From Pterois miles (Eukaryota; Chordata; Actinopteri; Perciformes; Scorpaenidae): a stretch of 64,000 bases of DNA. This document shows, in pieces, positions 1 through 9,097 of this stretch. Position numbers and translations under genes: made by a program. Each line of letters begins with the position of its first letter. The stretch's first letter is position 1. The notes beneath the pieces are model-generated. The model was not told the origin of the DNA and ran no database searches. It worked only from the letters and a program-made list of their open reading frames with translations. The DNA lies in contig CAMQGK010000638.1 in the NCBI GenBank assembly GCA_947000775.1, positions 27,793,501 to 27,857,500 on the forward strand, given 5' to 3'.

Positions 1-430
1 TAACGTTGGAATACTATGAGAATAAAGTCCTAACTTTAAGAGAAAAAGGCGTAACATTACCAGAATAAAATCACACTATTTGAAGAAAAACAGTCGTAAA
101 TTATGAGAAAAAAAACATATTTTTATGAGAAAGAAAGTCTTAATATTTACAAGGATAAAGTCATAAAGTACGTAGATTTTGCTGATGATATTTCTGTACT
201 TTTTTCAAGTAAAAATTTTAATTTATGCAGTTTATTTATTTATTTACTTATTTACAGTGGTTAGATATGAATACTTCTTCTACCTCTTGTCATGTCTTTT
301 TAATAGCCTGCAGTTCGTGGTCCAGTGAGTGGTTTTAGAGAATATATTTATTTATTTATATATTTATTATTATTATCATTAAGTCAAGTAGGTGGTGGTA
401 ATGCATCTCTAAGCTGGCAAATAAACACCA

Positions 431-432
<2 letters not shown>
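1..432. other. AT-rich intergenic stretch, no gene seen
   Basis: AT-rich sequence with several short degenerate 'gagaaaaa-gtc-taa' units in the first 160 bases and TTTA/TTAT runs around 228-380. No splice-bounded coding segment or recognisable element is visible. Confidence 0.6.
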
Positions 433-496
<64 letters not shown>

Positions 497-510
497 AAGA
501 AGAAGAAGAC
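433..510. repeat. compound trinucleotide microsatellite (AAT)n-(AAG)n
   Basis: An uninterrupted AAT/ATA run passes directly into an AAG run that ends just before the CpG-richer promoter of the first zinc-finger gene. Its reverse-strand translation is a meaningless poly-Leu/poly-Phe frame. Confidence 0.95.
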
Positions 511-524
511 GGAACCATTAATGG

Positions 525-532
525 CCGGAAGT
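525..532 (+). promoter_or_regulatory. ETS-type site CCGGAAGT upstream of the first zinc-finger gene
   Basis: CCGGAAGT lies about 190 bases upstream of the start codon at 719, in sequence that turns GC-richer after the microsatellite. No TATA box is evident. A CCGGAAGTG site sits at a similar place in front of the second zinc-finger gene, 17230-17238. This suggests, but does not prove, a shared ETS-driven TATA-less promoter type. Confidence 0.4.
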
Positions 533-718
533 TGTTTCTGTACGACATCTTTTCTCTGCCGGAGCTCAGCCATGAGTTGTTTACTTTTCTGACAGTAGGT
601 GTTTTGGGGCATTTTATCGGCGGCTCGGTTCCGGTGTTTTGACCGTTGCAGCGTTAACCTGTCGGTGTATTAACGGAAGAATTCGTTTCTTCATCAAGAG
701 GCGGAAAATAAAACAAAC

Positions 719-3700
719 ATGTCCGCAGACCGGCAGATGTTCCCCCCGCCTTCCTCTCTGTTGTCTCCCGGGCCGGTGGAGGGTTCCGGCGGCGTGGAGC
801 CTCTCAGCGGCCCGCTGTCAGAGATGGACACCCTGAGGATGTTCGTTACCGAGCGGCTGACGGCGGCGGTGGACGACATCCTGGGAGTGTTCGGGAAAAC
901 TGTGGCCCGGTACCGGGAGCAGATAGACCGCCAGCGGCGACAGCTGGACGGACTGCGGTCCGGGGAGGGCAGGTGGAGCCAGACGGCAGGTCGGTAAAAA
1001 TACTCCATTACAAGTTAAAAGTGTTCATTTGAATGAATTTTATACCAATGCTGTTATCGAGTGTCACTTTATTACATTCTATAACAAAACGACCGATTTC
1101 TACACCGATGTAGCTGCAATATAAGAAATAATTAATAATTTTATGGTAAATGGGTCAGCAGTTACACGCGTATAATGAATTCCTTTCCAAATATACATTA
1201 CCAGTTAATCCAAGAGTACACAGCGATGTTTGATGCTCTCAATAAGGAGATTTCAATGGTGGATCCATTTAATAGTTGTCTGTTCCTGAGAGTCTAGACA
1301 AGAATAAATGCTTTAATTAATACATCAGGAATCCCATACAAGCTGTAAATCTGCCTCCAGGAAGATTCTTCGGGGCTTCGCTTTATGGAGAAATGAATTA
1401 ACTACAATTAAGAAATTTGTCCAGTTAATTTTACAAGATGTTTCCTTTAAAATTTTGCATCGCATAATATCTGGTAAAGATATAGACACTGGGGAGATTT
1501 AGAATTGGTAATAAATATCTCTGTACTCTCGGTGAATTAGAAGAAGAAACAATATTTGTTTTATTAATGTAAATATACCAGAATATGATACTGAACATTG
1601 TTTCAGAAGGAAACCTGCACTTGAAAAGGACATGAGAGGTGAGAAGGAAAAAGATATTAATGTTCTTTGTACAGTTAATTCTATTTGTGGGAAAGATCCA
1701 CATTCACAAGAAGAGATAGTTGGACTTCAAACCTTTCTTTTGGTTATTATTATCAACAACTGAGACAGGATGACGCCACAATAAAAAACATTAAGAATAA
1801 GAAGGTGTTTGATAATTTTCTTATTGACCAATGAGAATCTCTCTATATTGATATATATCTTTCTATTGTTTATTTATTTTATTCATTTTGTTTACTTTCT
1901 TAATGAACACCTGGCATGAATAGTTTTGCATGTACATAACCAGGGTTATGCTAACTTCCTGTTAGCGGAGGGAAGTGGGGCGATGCTAACTTCCTGTTAG
2001 CAGAGGGAAGTGGGCCGATGCTAACTTCCTGTTAGCAGAGGGAAGTGGGCCGATGCTAACTTCCTGTTAGCAGAGGGAACTGGGGCGATGCTAACTTCCT
2101 GTTAGCAGAGGGAACTGGGGCGATGCTAACTTCCTGTTAGCAGAGGGAACTGGGGCGATGCTAACTTCCTGTTAGCAGAGGGAAGTGGGCCGATGCTAAC
2201 TTCCTGTTAGCAGAGGGAAATGGGCCGATGCTAACTTCCTGTTAGAGAGGGAAGTGGGCCGATGCTAACTTCCTGTTAGAGAGGGAAATGGGCCGAGCTA
2301 ACTTCCTGTTAGCAGAGGGAAATGGGCGATGCTAACTTCCTGGTTGTAAAAGAGTTGTGTGTTTAGATGAAACTGAAGGCTGGAGAAAACACAGTCCTGA
2401 CTTGTATGTTTAACATGTTTAGTTTTGATTTTGTAGAAGAAGAAAGTTTTTAGTAACTGATGGAACAAAAGAACATAGAGGAAACATCACTATTTTTTTT
2501 ATTGATTAGGGCTGTAAAGCTAACGCAATAATAACGCATTAATACCACTAATTTCTTTAACCTATTAACTTGATACTAGTATCGTACTAGCTTGTAGTGA
2601 AGAAGGTGAAATAACGCTTTAAATTTATGCTTCATTTTGGTGAGTAAAAACTGTCATGTCCACTTTCAAAGGGGTCCGTTGACCTCTGACCTCCAGATAT
2701 GTGAATGTAAATGGGTTCTATTCCCACCAGTCTCCCCTTTACAGACATGCCCTCTTTATGATTATCACAGTCAGTAGTTGTAGTCAAGTCATACATGTTG
2801 AACAGATAAAGATAATCTGTTTTAATTGATTGACAGCCATATTACTTATATATTCATAAAAACTCTTTTCTCTTCTGTCTCCCTTCAGACCGTCAGCAGG
2901 CTTCGTCCTGGATGAAAACCTGCCCTGATGATCAGATCCTGAGCGTCCAGCTGGACCAGACTGACTGTGTGGATGAGACGGATGCCGACGCCTCGGCTGC
3001 TCAGATTAAAACAGAAATCGGCAGCGTGGACTGTGGAGCGTCAGAACCAAATGGTGACTTTGACCCAGCCAGTGGTTCAGAAGCAGCGAGTGATGGCCGC
3101 TTCCTCAATGAGGGGTCCTCTGAGACCGAAGACAGCGGAAACTACTGGAGAGAAACTGCAGGACTTTGGAAACCGGAGGAGGTGGATGAAGGAGAAAGTT
3201 CATCTCAGAGCAGGACCGATCTGCCACATCAGCCTCCTCCGGTGTTTAGTTGCAAAGTTTGTGGCGAGTCTTTCCAGAGGATTAGTTTTCTGCTCAGTCA
3301 CGCTTCAGCGCATCTGAGAGATTGCGGCCTGTGCGGGAAACATCTGGAGCATACGGAGAACCTGAAGCTTCACCTCAGAGTTCACAAGGAAACGTCGTTT
3401 CGCTGTGGCGTCTGCGGTCAGAGCTTCACCCTGCGGGGCAACCTGAGGACGCACATGAGGATCCACTCTGGCGAGCGTCCGTACAGCTGCACCGTCTGCG
3501 GCAAGAGCTTCGGCCGGAGAGCGACGCTGGTGCGGCACGTCCGCAGCCACACGGGCGAGAAGCCGTTCATCTGCACATACTGCGGCAAGAGCTTCGTGGA
3601 GAAGGGAAACCTGACGGTGCACCTGAGGACGCACACCGGCGAGAGGCCGTACTGGTGCTCCAACTGCGACAGACGCTTTAGCCAGCTGTCCTGCTACTAC

Positions 3701-3736
3701 AAACACCCCTGTCAGAGGAGAGGCCTGACCACCTGA
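719..3736 (+). CDS. C2H2 zinc-finger protein, two exons (fish N-terminal module plus 5-6 fingers)
   Basis: Exons are 719-989 and 2889-3736, joined across a phase-1 intron (donor CAG|GTCGGT, acceptor CTTCAG) to give 372 residues. Of the visible donors only the one at 990 keeps frame; the split codon becomes Asp91. Residues about 36-85 carry the 'LRMFVTERLTAAVDDILGVF' helix and 'QIDRQRRQLDGL', the short N-terminal module shared by many percomorph zinc-finger proteins. An acidic linker with an 'IKTEIG' sumoylation-like motif follows. Fingers run from about residue 210 to 367: one with a long HASAH end, one lacking the usual linker, three standard fingers joined by SGERPY/TGEKPF/TGERPY linkers, and a last one with Cys-Cys-His but no canonical final histidine. 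It is presumably a nuclear DNA-binding regulator with unknown target. The first ATG is used because it opens directly into the conserved module. Confidence 0.88.
1946..2342 (+). repeat. 35-bp minisatellite in intron 1 of the first zinc-finger gene
   Basis: About eleven to twelve head-to-tail copies of a 35-base unit built on GATGCTAACTTCCTGTTAGC followed by AGAGGGAA(G/C/A)TGGGSC. Copies 9 and 10 lack two bases ('GTTAGAGAGG') and copy 11 lacks a base. Each copy contains the near-palindrome CTAACTTCCTGTTAG. Confidence 0.95.
2507..2838 (+). mobile_element. MITE-like dispersed element (family R1), decayed copy
   Basis: Begins TAGGGCTGTAAAGC-TAACGC and ends TTGATTGACAGCC, so the ends are imperfect inverted repeats (AGGGCTGT/ACAGCC). 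The inner block 'GGTCCGTTGACCTCTGACCT' recurs near 19767. Other copies lie near 19.56, 26.27, 29.6, 31.3, 33.16 kb. hAT-like by its ends; the family name is not certain. Confidence 0.6.
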
Positions 3737-4115
3737 CGGCTTGGACTCTCTCGACACTTGTGCATTCACACCAAGAGCGAAGCAAATTCTTGTCTCGCTG
3801 TATTCTTGTGAGTTGGACCGCCGGCATCATTTGTGCTCATTCACTTGGAGAGGCGAACAACTTTTCTTTCCAGTATCAACAATGGAAGAAATAACTAGTG
3901 CTGCAGGGTACACCGATACTAGAAAGGTATCGCGATACCCTTCCATTAAAAATGGTACGATACCCAATTTTATTAGTAACGGTACTTAAACAATAACAGT
4001 GTTTTAATACGAGTCGTGAGTTGCGTTGATGTGCGACCGCGGGAACGTGTGTGTGTGTGCTGCTGTAGAGGACGCCATCAGGACTGGGATCCTGTGGGAG
4101 AAAGTGGTTATAACT
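3737..4115. other. 3' flank of the zinc-finger gene, no gene seen
   Basis: No AATAAA is obvious close to the stop codon. A short imperfect palindrome around 3925-3950 (GGTATCGCGATACC) resembles a transposon end but no full element could be traced. Confidence 0.5.
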
Positions 4116-4118
4116 TTA

Positions 4119-4445
4119 AGAAGAAGAAGAAGAAGATCAACCTTTATTAGTCCCATGAGGGGAGATTCAATTTTTACACTCTGTTTGTTAACTCATACAC
4201 GGTACATGCAGACCCGAAACACACACATGCATCAATGGAGAGATGTCAGAGTGAGGGGGCTGCTCCTGACAAGCGCCCCGAGCAGTTGGGGGTTTGGTGC
4301 CTTGCTCAGGGGCACTGGAGAGAGACTAAACTGGCACCTCTCCAGCTACCAGTTCAGTTCACACTCGGTTCTTGGTCCATGTCGGGACTTGGTGACCCTC
4401 CGGTTCCCAAGCCAACTCCCTACAGACTGAGCTACTGCCGCCCCC
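4119..4445 (-). mobile_element. tRNA-derived SINE, reverse orientation
   Basis: Reverse complement of the SINE at 61431-61770. The head 'GGGGCGGCAGTAGCTCAG' is at 4445 and the poly-(TTC) tail is at 4119-4135, preceded by the 'GGGACTAATAAAGG'-type 3' end. The B-box region is damaged: GGTCACCAAGTCCC replaces the intact GGTTCAAGTCC arrangement. Old insertion. Confidence 0.85.
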
Positions 4446-4489
4446 AACTGCTGGTGGGAGCATGTGTTCAAAAACCAAACTGTAGTGAT

Positions 4490-4580
4490 CAGTCGGCAGG
4501 TCGGCAGTCCATCGCAGGGTACATAGAGACTGACAGCCATTCACGCTCACATTCACACCTGCAGGACATTTAGAGTCAAC
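4490..4580 (-). mobile_element. fragment of the second SINE-like family
   Basis: Contains 'CAGTCCATCGCAGGG', 'CATAGAGAC', 'CATTCACGCTCACATTCACA' and 'GGACATTTAGAGTC', which match the middle of the longer copies at 7945-8296 and 19988-20345. Both ends are missing. Confidence 0.7.
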
Positions 4581-6333
4581 AAGTGAAGATGATAAAAAGA
4601 CCACCGTCTCTCTCTGAGCTGGTGTCTCTATCAGCTGAACTGCCTTCAAAAAGCACAAGGAAATCTGGACGCTGTTTTACAAACAAACGCCTCCTTAAAC
4701 GCTGCTCAATAAGTGAAAACAGACTTACGTTATTGATCCCAGGGGCGAAATTACAGTTTTTCTATTTTAGCATAAAAATATATATAAACAGAGAAGTTAT
4801 AAGTAAAGTAGACATAAGAATACAGATGAAATTTATGTGCATTATTAAAAATTAATGCAAATGTCAAATTAACTTTCAAAGAAATCACAAGTCAAGAATA
4901 GGGGACACCACATCACTGCATAGATTCTATTTTTAATGAATAAATTTTAACATTTAAACATTTTCAGTTAATAAAACAATAATTTAAAGTTCCATGTTGT
5001 TTCATCTGTTATTCCATGACGTTTCCTGATGTTTTATCATTTTGCTGTGGTGTCGTTTCAGCATCAGTATCAGGATATTTAGGCAGCGCATCGTATCGAA
5101 GTCTGAAGTTTGGTTTTGTGACAACACTAGAATTAACCATTGTTGATACTTTATACATGTTGGTGAAGTCCCAGGTATGACAGAAAACCAAACGCTGTTG
5201 TGTCAGGGTTCATAACATCACCATACAGTGTTAGTAGTACAGTTCTTCATGTACTATGAACCCAGCTGTGATTTTAATATCAATAAACAGATCAAAATGA
5301 TGCTGAAATAACTACATAATGATGCTGGTTAGTAAAACGTCTGAACTGATGCTTTGTCAGGTCTGTCTGCAACACAACAAGCAGATAACTGTTAAAATGC
5401 TTGTTTTCTGAATGGAGTTTGGGTGGATCAGTGCCAGGCTATGCAGCCGCTCCATCAACACTCAACATAAAGTCACGTTGTTGCTTCTACCAGACAGTCT
5501 GTGGTTTGGGTCTCTGTACAGATATGATGTACTGTTGTAGCTCTGGGTGACCACAGACACAGACAACATTTATTTCTTCCATTTCTGATTCAGCAACGTC
5601 AGTGACGACAGGAGGATTTCTCCTCTTTTTTTCCCTCTATTCGCCTCTTTGCGTTGGCGTATGTAATTGCACCGTGCGAAACGTTGGCTTTGCTCTCGGT
5701 GTGAACAGACGATAATGTGAGCTGTGAGGACTGATGATGAGCTGGTGAAACCTCGGCGTGCTGTAGCTCTCATATCGTTCTGTGTTCATGATTTCATGTT
5801 TTCAGAGCTGCTCAGGAACATAACATCCCATAATATGACATGTATCCATTGCCATGGGTTCTGCTTTTGTCTGCACTGCAGCAGTCTGTTTGGAGAGGCA
5901 GCACAGCAATTAATAAAGCAGGAAGTGTGTTTTAATATATATGGGCGTTATTCTCATTCACAATGTGTGTTTTGTTGCCTTATTCTACATTTGTTCAGTT
6001 TAAAGCCCCGTCGTAGCTGCACCGGTTCAATAATGGCCATGAATCAAACTGATGTCATAAAAAGATTTACTTTCTCTCTCTCTCTTACTTCAGAACAGAC
6101 CTTCACTCGATACCGAGAAAACTACGAACAAAGGAAAATATAAAGATTTCAAAATACATTTTTAGTCCTCTCTCAGCGTCTCCATTGATAACATGCTGCC
6201 GCAGGACAGCGCAGTAGAAACACGGTAAAACCAGCAAAATGTCCACATTGTTCATTTAGATGTAACTCAACAAGCATTTTACACACAGAAAAATGAAGAA
6301 CAGTTATCGCGTCCCCTTTGAACCAAGTACAGC
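4581..6333. other. AT-rich intergenic stretch, no gene seen
   Basis: A short 'TTATTGATCCCAGGGGC' at 4730-4747 looks like the reversed 3' tail of a LINE or SINE. The longer open frames (for example 5724-6143) show no splice context, domain or codon bias that would support a gene. Confidence 0.5.
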
Positions 6334-7316
6334 CGGGCTGTCAAACTCAGTTTCATCCCGGCCACATCAGCATTATGGTTGTAATTGTACGACTATATAA
6401 ATATATCTACTCTTGATCATATTACAAAATTGCCTCTGCATTTGATTATTATTAGTTTTAGTAATAATTTATTTAATAAGTAGCTCTGAAAGCAGAAGTC
6501 TAAGAAAAATAATTGCAAGCAGAAATATTGTACTGTATGTATTTATTTTAAAAATGAGTTCAGTAACAAAAATACATGCTTGTTCATCGATATATCTGCA
6601 GCACATAGACACAAAAATACTGTATGTGGACACACACTCACATTTCTATGTTATTATAACATAAATCCATGAATTTATGAGATTCAGAAACCCTCATCAT
6701 TACTCGTCCATCAAAGATCAAAATCATCCTCAAGTGAATAATAAAGGTCTTTTTTTTACCATCACACAAATATTATCAAACCCAGTTTATTCCATTAACT
6801 TAACTTTGTGGTGGGAGTTGAGAGGGGCAGAACTGTAGTCCAACAGATCAATGAGCTCTGATCTAACGTTCAGTCTGTGGCGTATAAACTGTTAGTGATC
6901 AGCAGCTGATCAGCTGAGATCATGTGGTAGATGACAGTGGTGTGACAGTGTTTTACTGCCTCGTAGTAAAGAAGACATACCGGCTGGTCTCCATCAATCA
7001 CTAACATGGATCCTCTTTCTGTCCTTCTCTCTGCACCAACTTTGCTTTTCTGGAACATTTTGGCACTATTCATATTTTTTTTAACAACCCATCACTCGGC
7101 AAGAGCGCTGCTGCTGGAAAGTGGTGATACTGAGAAGCTTCAGTGTGCATGAAACAAAATGGAGATGCATTGTGGGATATGTAGTTTAAGGACACTGTAC
7201 TTCAGTGAAGCAGCATAGAATTGTATGATAAGCATAATATATTCTTTGCAAGCCCTCATGGGCCACATAAAATGAGGTGGTGGGCTTAATTTGGCCCGCG
7301 GGCCTCGAGTCAGGTG
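6334..7316. mobile_element. possible DNA-transposon remnant bounded by 'GGCTGTCAAACTCA' and 'GGCCCGCGGGCC…GAGTC'
   Basis: The left edge 'GGGCTGTCAAACTCAGTTTC' and right edge 'TTTGGCCCGCGGGCCTCGAG' match the two ends of a non-autonomous element common in fish genomes (recalled, not searched). The interior is AT-rich and non-coding, and the element is decayed. Confidence 0.45.
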
Positions 7317-7944
7317 AAGTACAGAATCGTGTCTTTCCAGAGCTGTGAAGCCGTGTGTTGTCTGTTGTGTCCATGTTGTTTCTGTCCCATAATGCAACGC
7401 TTGCTTTCTCAACTCTGACCTCTGGTCAGGTGACTCTCCTTACAATACATTGAATATAACATTACATATTGAGTGTAGAGTTTTTAAATCAATCAACATT
7501 ACTTAAACAAACCTTTAACCTTTTAATTCTTTTTTATAACATTTTAATTGTATTTTAACAATATGAAATTAAACAGTCATGAATTTATGACATAAAGTAT
7601 TAAATGAAGTTGTGTCTAAGACAGTTACTCCCCCCTCAATCCGGTGTTTGTGGTGGTTACTAGTCAGATGAAATTCATCACCACAGTGACCAGACTGCAT
7701 CATTTTTTCAACCCAGTTTAAATGAATTTAATGTTCATCAGACCACTTCTTCACCGTCTCCTCCTGGGGAGGCGCCGGTCTGGCTGGTGGTCTGGCGGTC
7801 TGGCAGGCGGTCTGGCTGCTGCTGCACCACTGGGTACTGCATCACCACACGCCATCCACCGCATGTTCGTTCAGTGTGGCGGTAAAGACTCAGAGGTGTG
7901 GGACAGGCACATTTAGACGAAAAAAGAAAAATCATGGTATATGA
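7317..7944. other. intergenic stretch, no gene seen
   Basis: Contains a short CTGGCGGTCTGG-type repeat near 7790-7820. No supported gene or element. Confidence 0.5.
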
Positions 7945-8296
7945 AACATCCATCCATCGTCAATCGCTTTTCCCGTTAGGGGTGCGGGGGGCTGGAGCCG
8001 ATCCCAGCTGGCATTGGGCAAAGGCGGGGTTCACCCTGGACAGGTCGCCAGTCCATCGCAGGGCACATAGAGACAGACAACATAGAGACAGACAACCATT
8101 CACGCTCACATCCACACCTACGGGACATTTAGAGTCATCAACTAACCTAAACAGCATGTCTTTGGACTGTGGGAGGAAGCCGGAGTACCCGGAGAAAACC
8201 CACGCTTACACGGGGAGAAGAGTCCCAAGCCGGAATCAAACCTGCGACCCTCTTGCTGTGAGGCGAGAGTGCTAGCCACCGTGCAGCCCGGTATAT
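7945..8296 (-). mobile_element. SINE-like element with tRNA-like head, reverse orientation
   Basis: Read on the minus strand it starts at 8296 with 'GGGCTGCACGGTGGCTAGCA', passes 'CCTCACAGCAAGAGGGTCGC' and the B-box-like 'GGTTTGATTCC', then 'CTCCCACAGTCCAAAGACAT', and ends near 7945 with a 'GATGGATG' tail. The second copy, at 19988-20345, runs in the opposite direction. One of the most abundant teleost repeats, as recalled. Confidence 0.8.
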
Positions 8297-8354
8297 GAAA
8301 CAATCCATTAGAAATAATGTCATATTTGTGGGACATGAAGAAAAGTGGTGATTG

Positions 8355-8405
8355 GACCTTGTGAATTTCTCCACTGGGGGACCAATAAAGGAATATCTTA
8401 TCTTA
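8355..8405 (+). mobile_element. 3' tail of a SINE/LINE
   Basis: 'AATTTCTCCACTGGGGGACC' then 'AATAAAGGAATATCTTATC' is the same 3' end as the SINE at 61715-61768. No head is found immediately upstream, so this is a truncated copy. Confidence 0.65.
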
Positions 8406-8910
8406 AAATGCTTGTGATTAATTAAATCACAGTATTTAACATAAAATATAACTTAAAAATGCCTGTGGCAGCCAAATATATTACTGTACTAAATGCATTA
8501 CATTACATAGTTTTAAAATAGGGCGAATCAGCCTAATGTGGGACATTTTTTGCAATTCAGATTTCTGCAGTATATTGTGATATGAAGCCAATCCATCCAG
8601 TAAATTCCCTAAATGCGTCCTAATCAAACCAAAATAAAGAAAATGCAGCTATCACACACATATCGGTACTCTAATACCAAGTTTTCCCACACAAACTGTC
8701 TGTTAAAAGGCTTAAAAATCACCTTTATTATTGCTCCTACCGTACCGACGCTTATAGGTGTGGATGTTACATGGAGAATAAGACTATAAATAATAATAAT
8801 AAACAAAGAATAATAGCTTTTTATTATAAAGACATTAAATAGTCTTAAAAAAATAGTTTTACTGACTTTTATTTGCTGGAGGAAGAGCAACACCCTCGAC
8901 AACTCACCAT

Positions 8911-8924
8911 AGTTTCACTTTCGG
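8911..8924 (+). promoter_or_regulatory. interferon-stimulated response element (ISRE) of the MHC class I gene
   Basis: AGTTTCACTTTCGG matches the ISRE consensus AGTTTCNNTTTC. It lies 25 bases upstream of the X1 box and 174 bases upstream of the coding ATG-proximal region. ISRE followed by X-Y boxes is the arrangement of classical class I promoters, so IRF/STAT-driven induction is inferred. Confidence 0.75.
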
Positions 8925-8948
8925 AATCAATCTTTTTAATTTTTAATC

Positions 8949-8996
8949 CAGCTAGTAACCCGTGACGTATGAGCCTTTTCAGAGTTCTGATTGGTC
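8949..8996 (+). promoter_or_regulatory. SXY-type module (X1, X2, Y boxes) of the MHC class I promoter
   Basis: X1-like CAGCTAGTAACC (8949-8960) is followed directly by X2/CRE-like GTGACGTA (8962-8969) and, 17-18 bases later, by Y box CTGATTGGTC (8987-8996), an inverted CCAAT. Order and spacing agree with the conserved RFX / CREB / NF-Y platform that recruits NLRC5 (class I) or CIITA. No clear S box was identified. Confidence 0.75.
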
Positions 8997-9097
8997 AGAA
9001 TTTAGTCTATGCTGTGGTTCTTCTCGTGACATGTCGGTGCTAAACACACATGCCGTTGTTCCGTATTTCATTTCTGTTTTTCTAGTTTAATTTATCG

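Noticed and set aside
409..612. Minus-strand frame with poly-Phe/poly-Leu
   Set aside because: It is the translation of the AAT/AAG microsatellite.
3305..3769. Long minus-strand frames opposite zinc-finger exon 2
   Set aside because: Shadow frames caused by the GC-rich repeated finger codons of the real plus-strand exon; the same applies to 18807-19205.
5724..6143. 139-codon plus-strand frame with Cys/His/Phe-rich translation
   Set aside because: No recognised motif despite scattered cysteines; no spacing like a zinc finger and no splice context.
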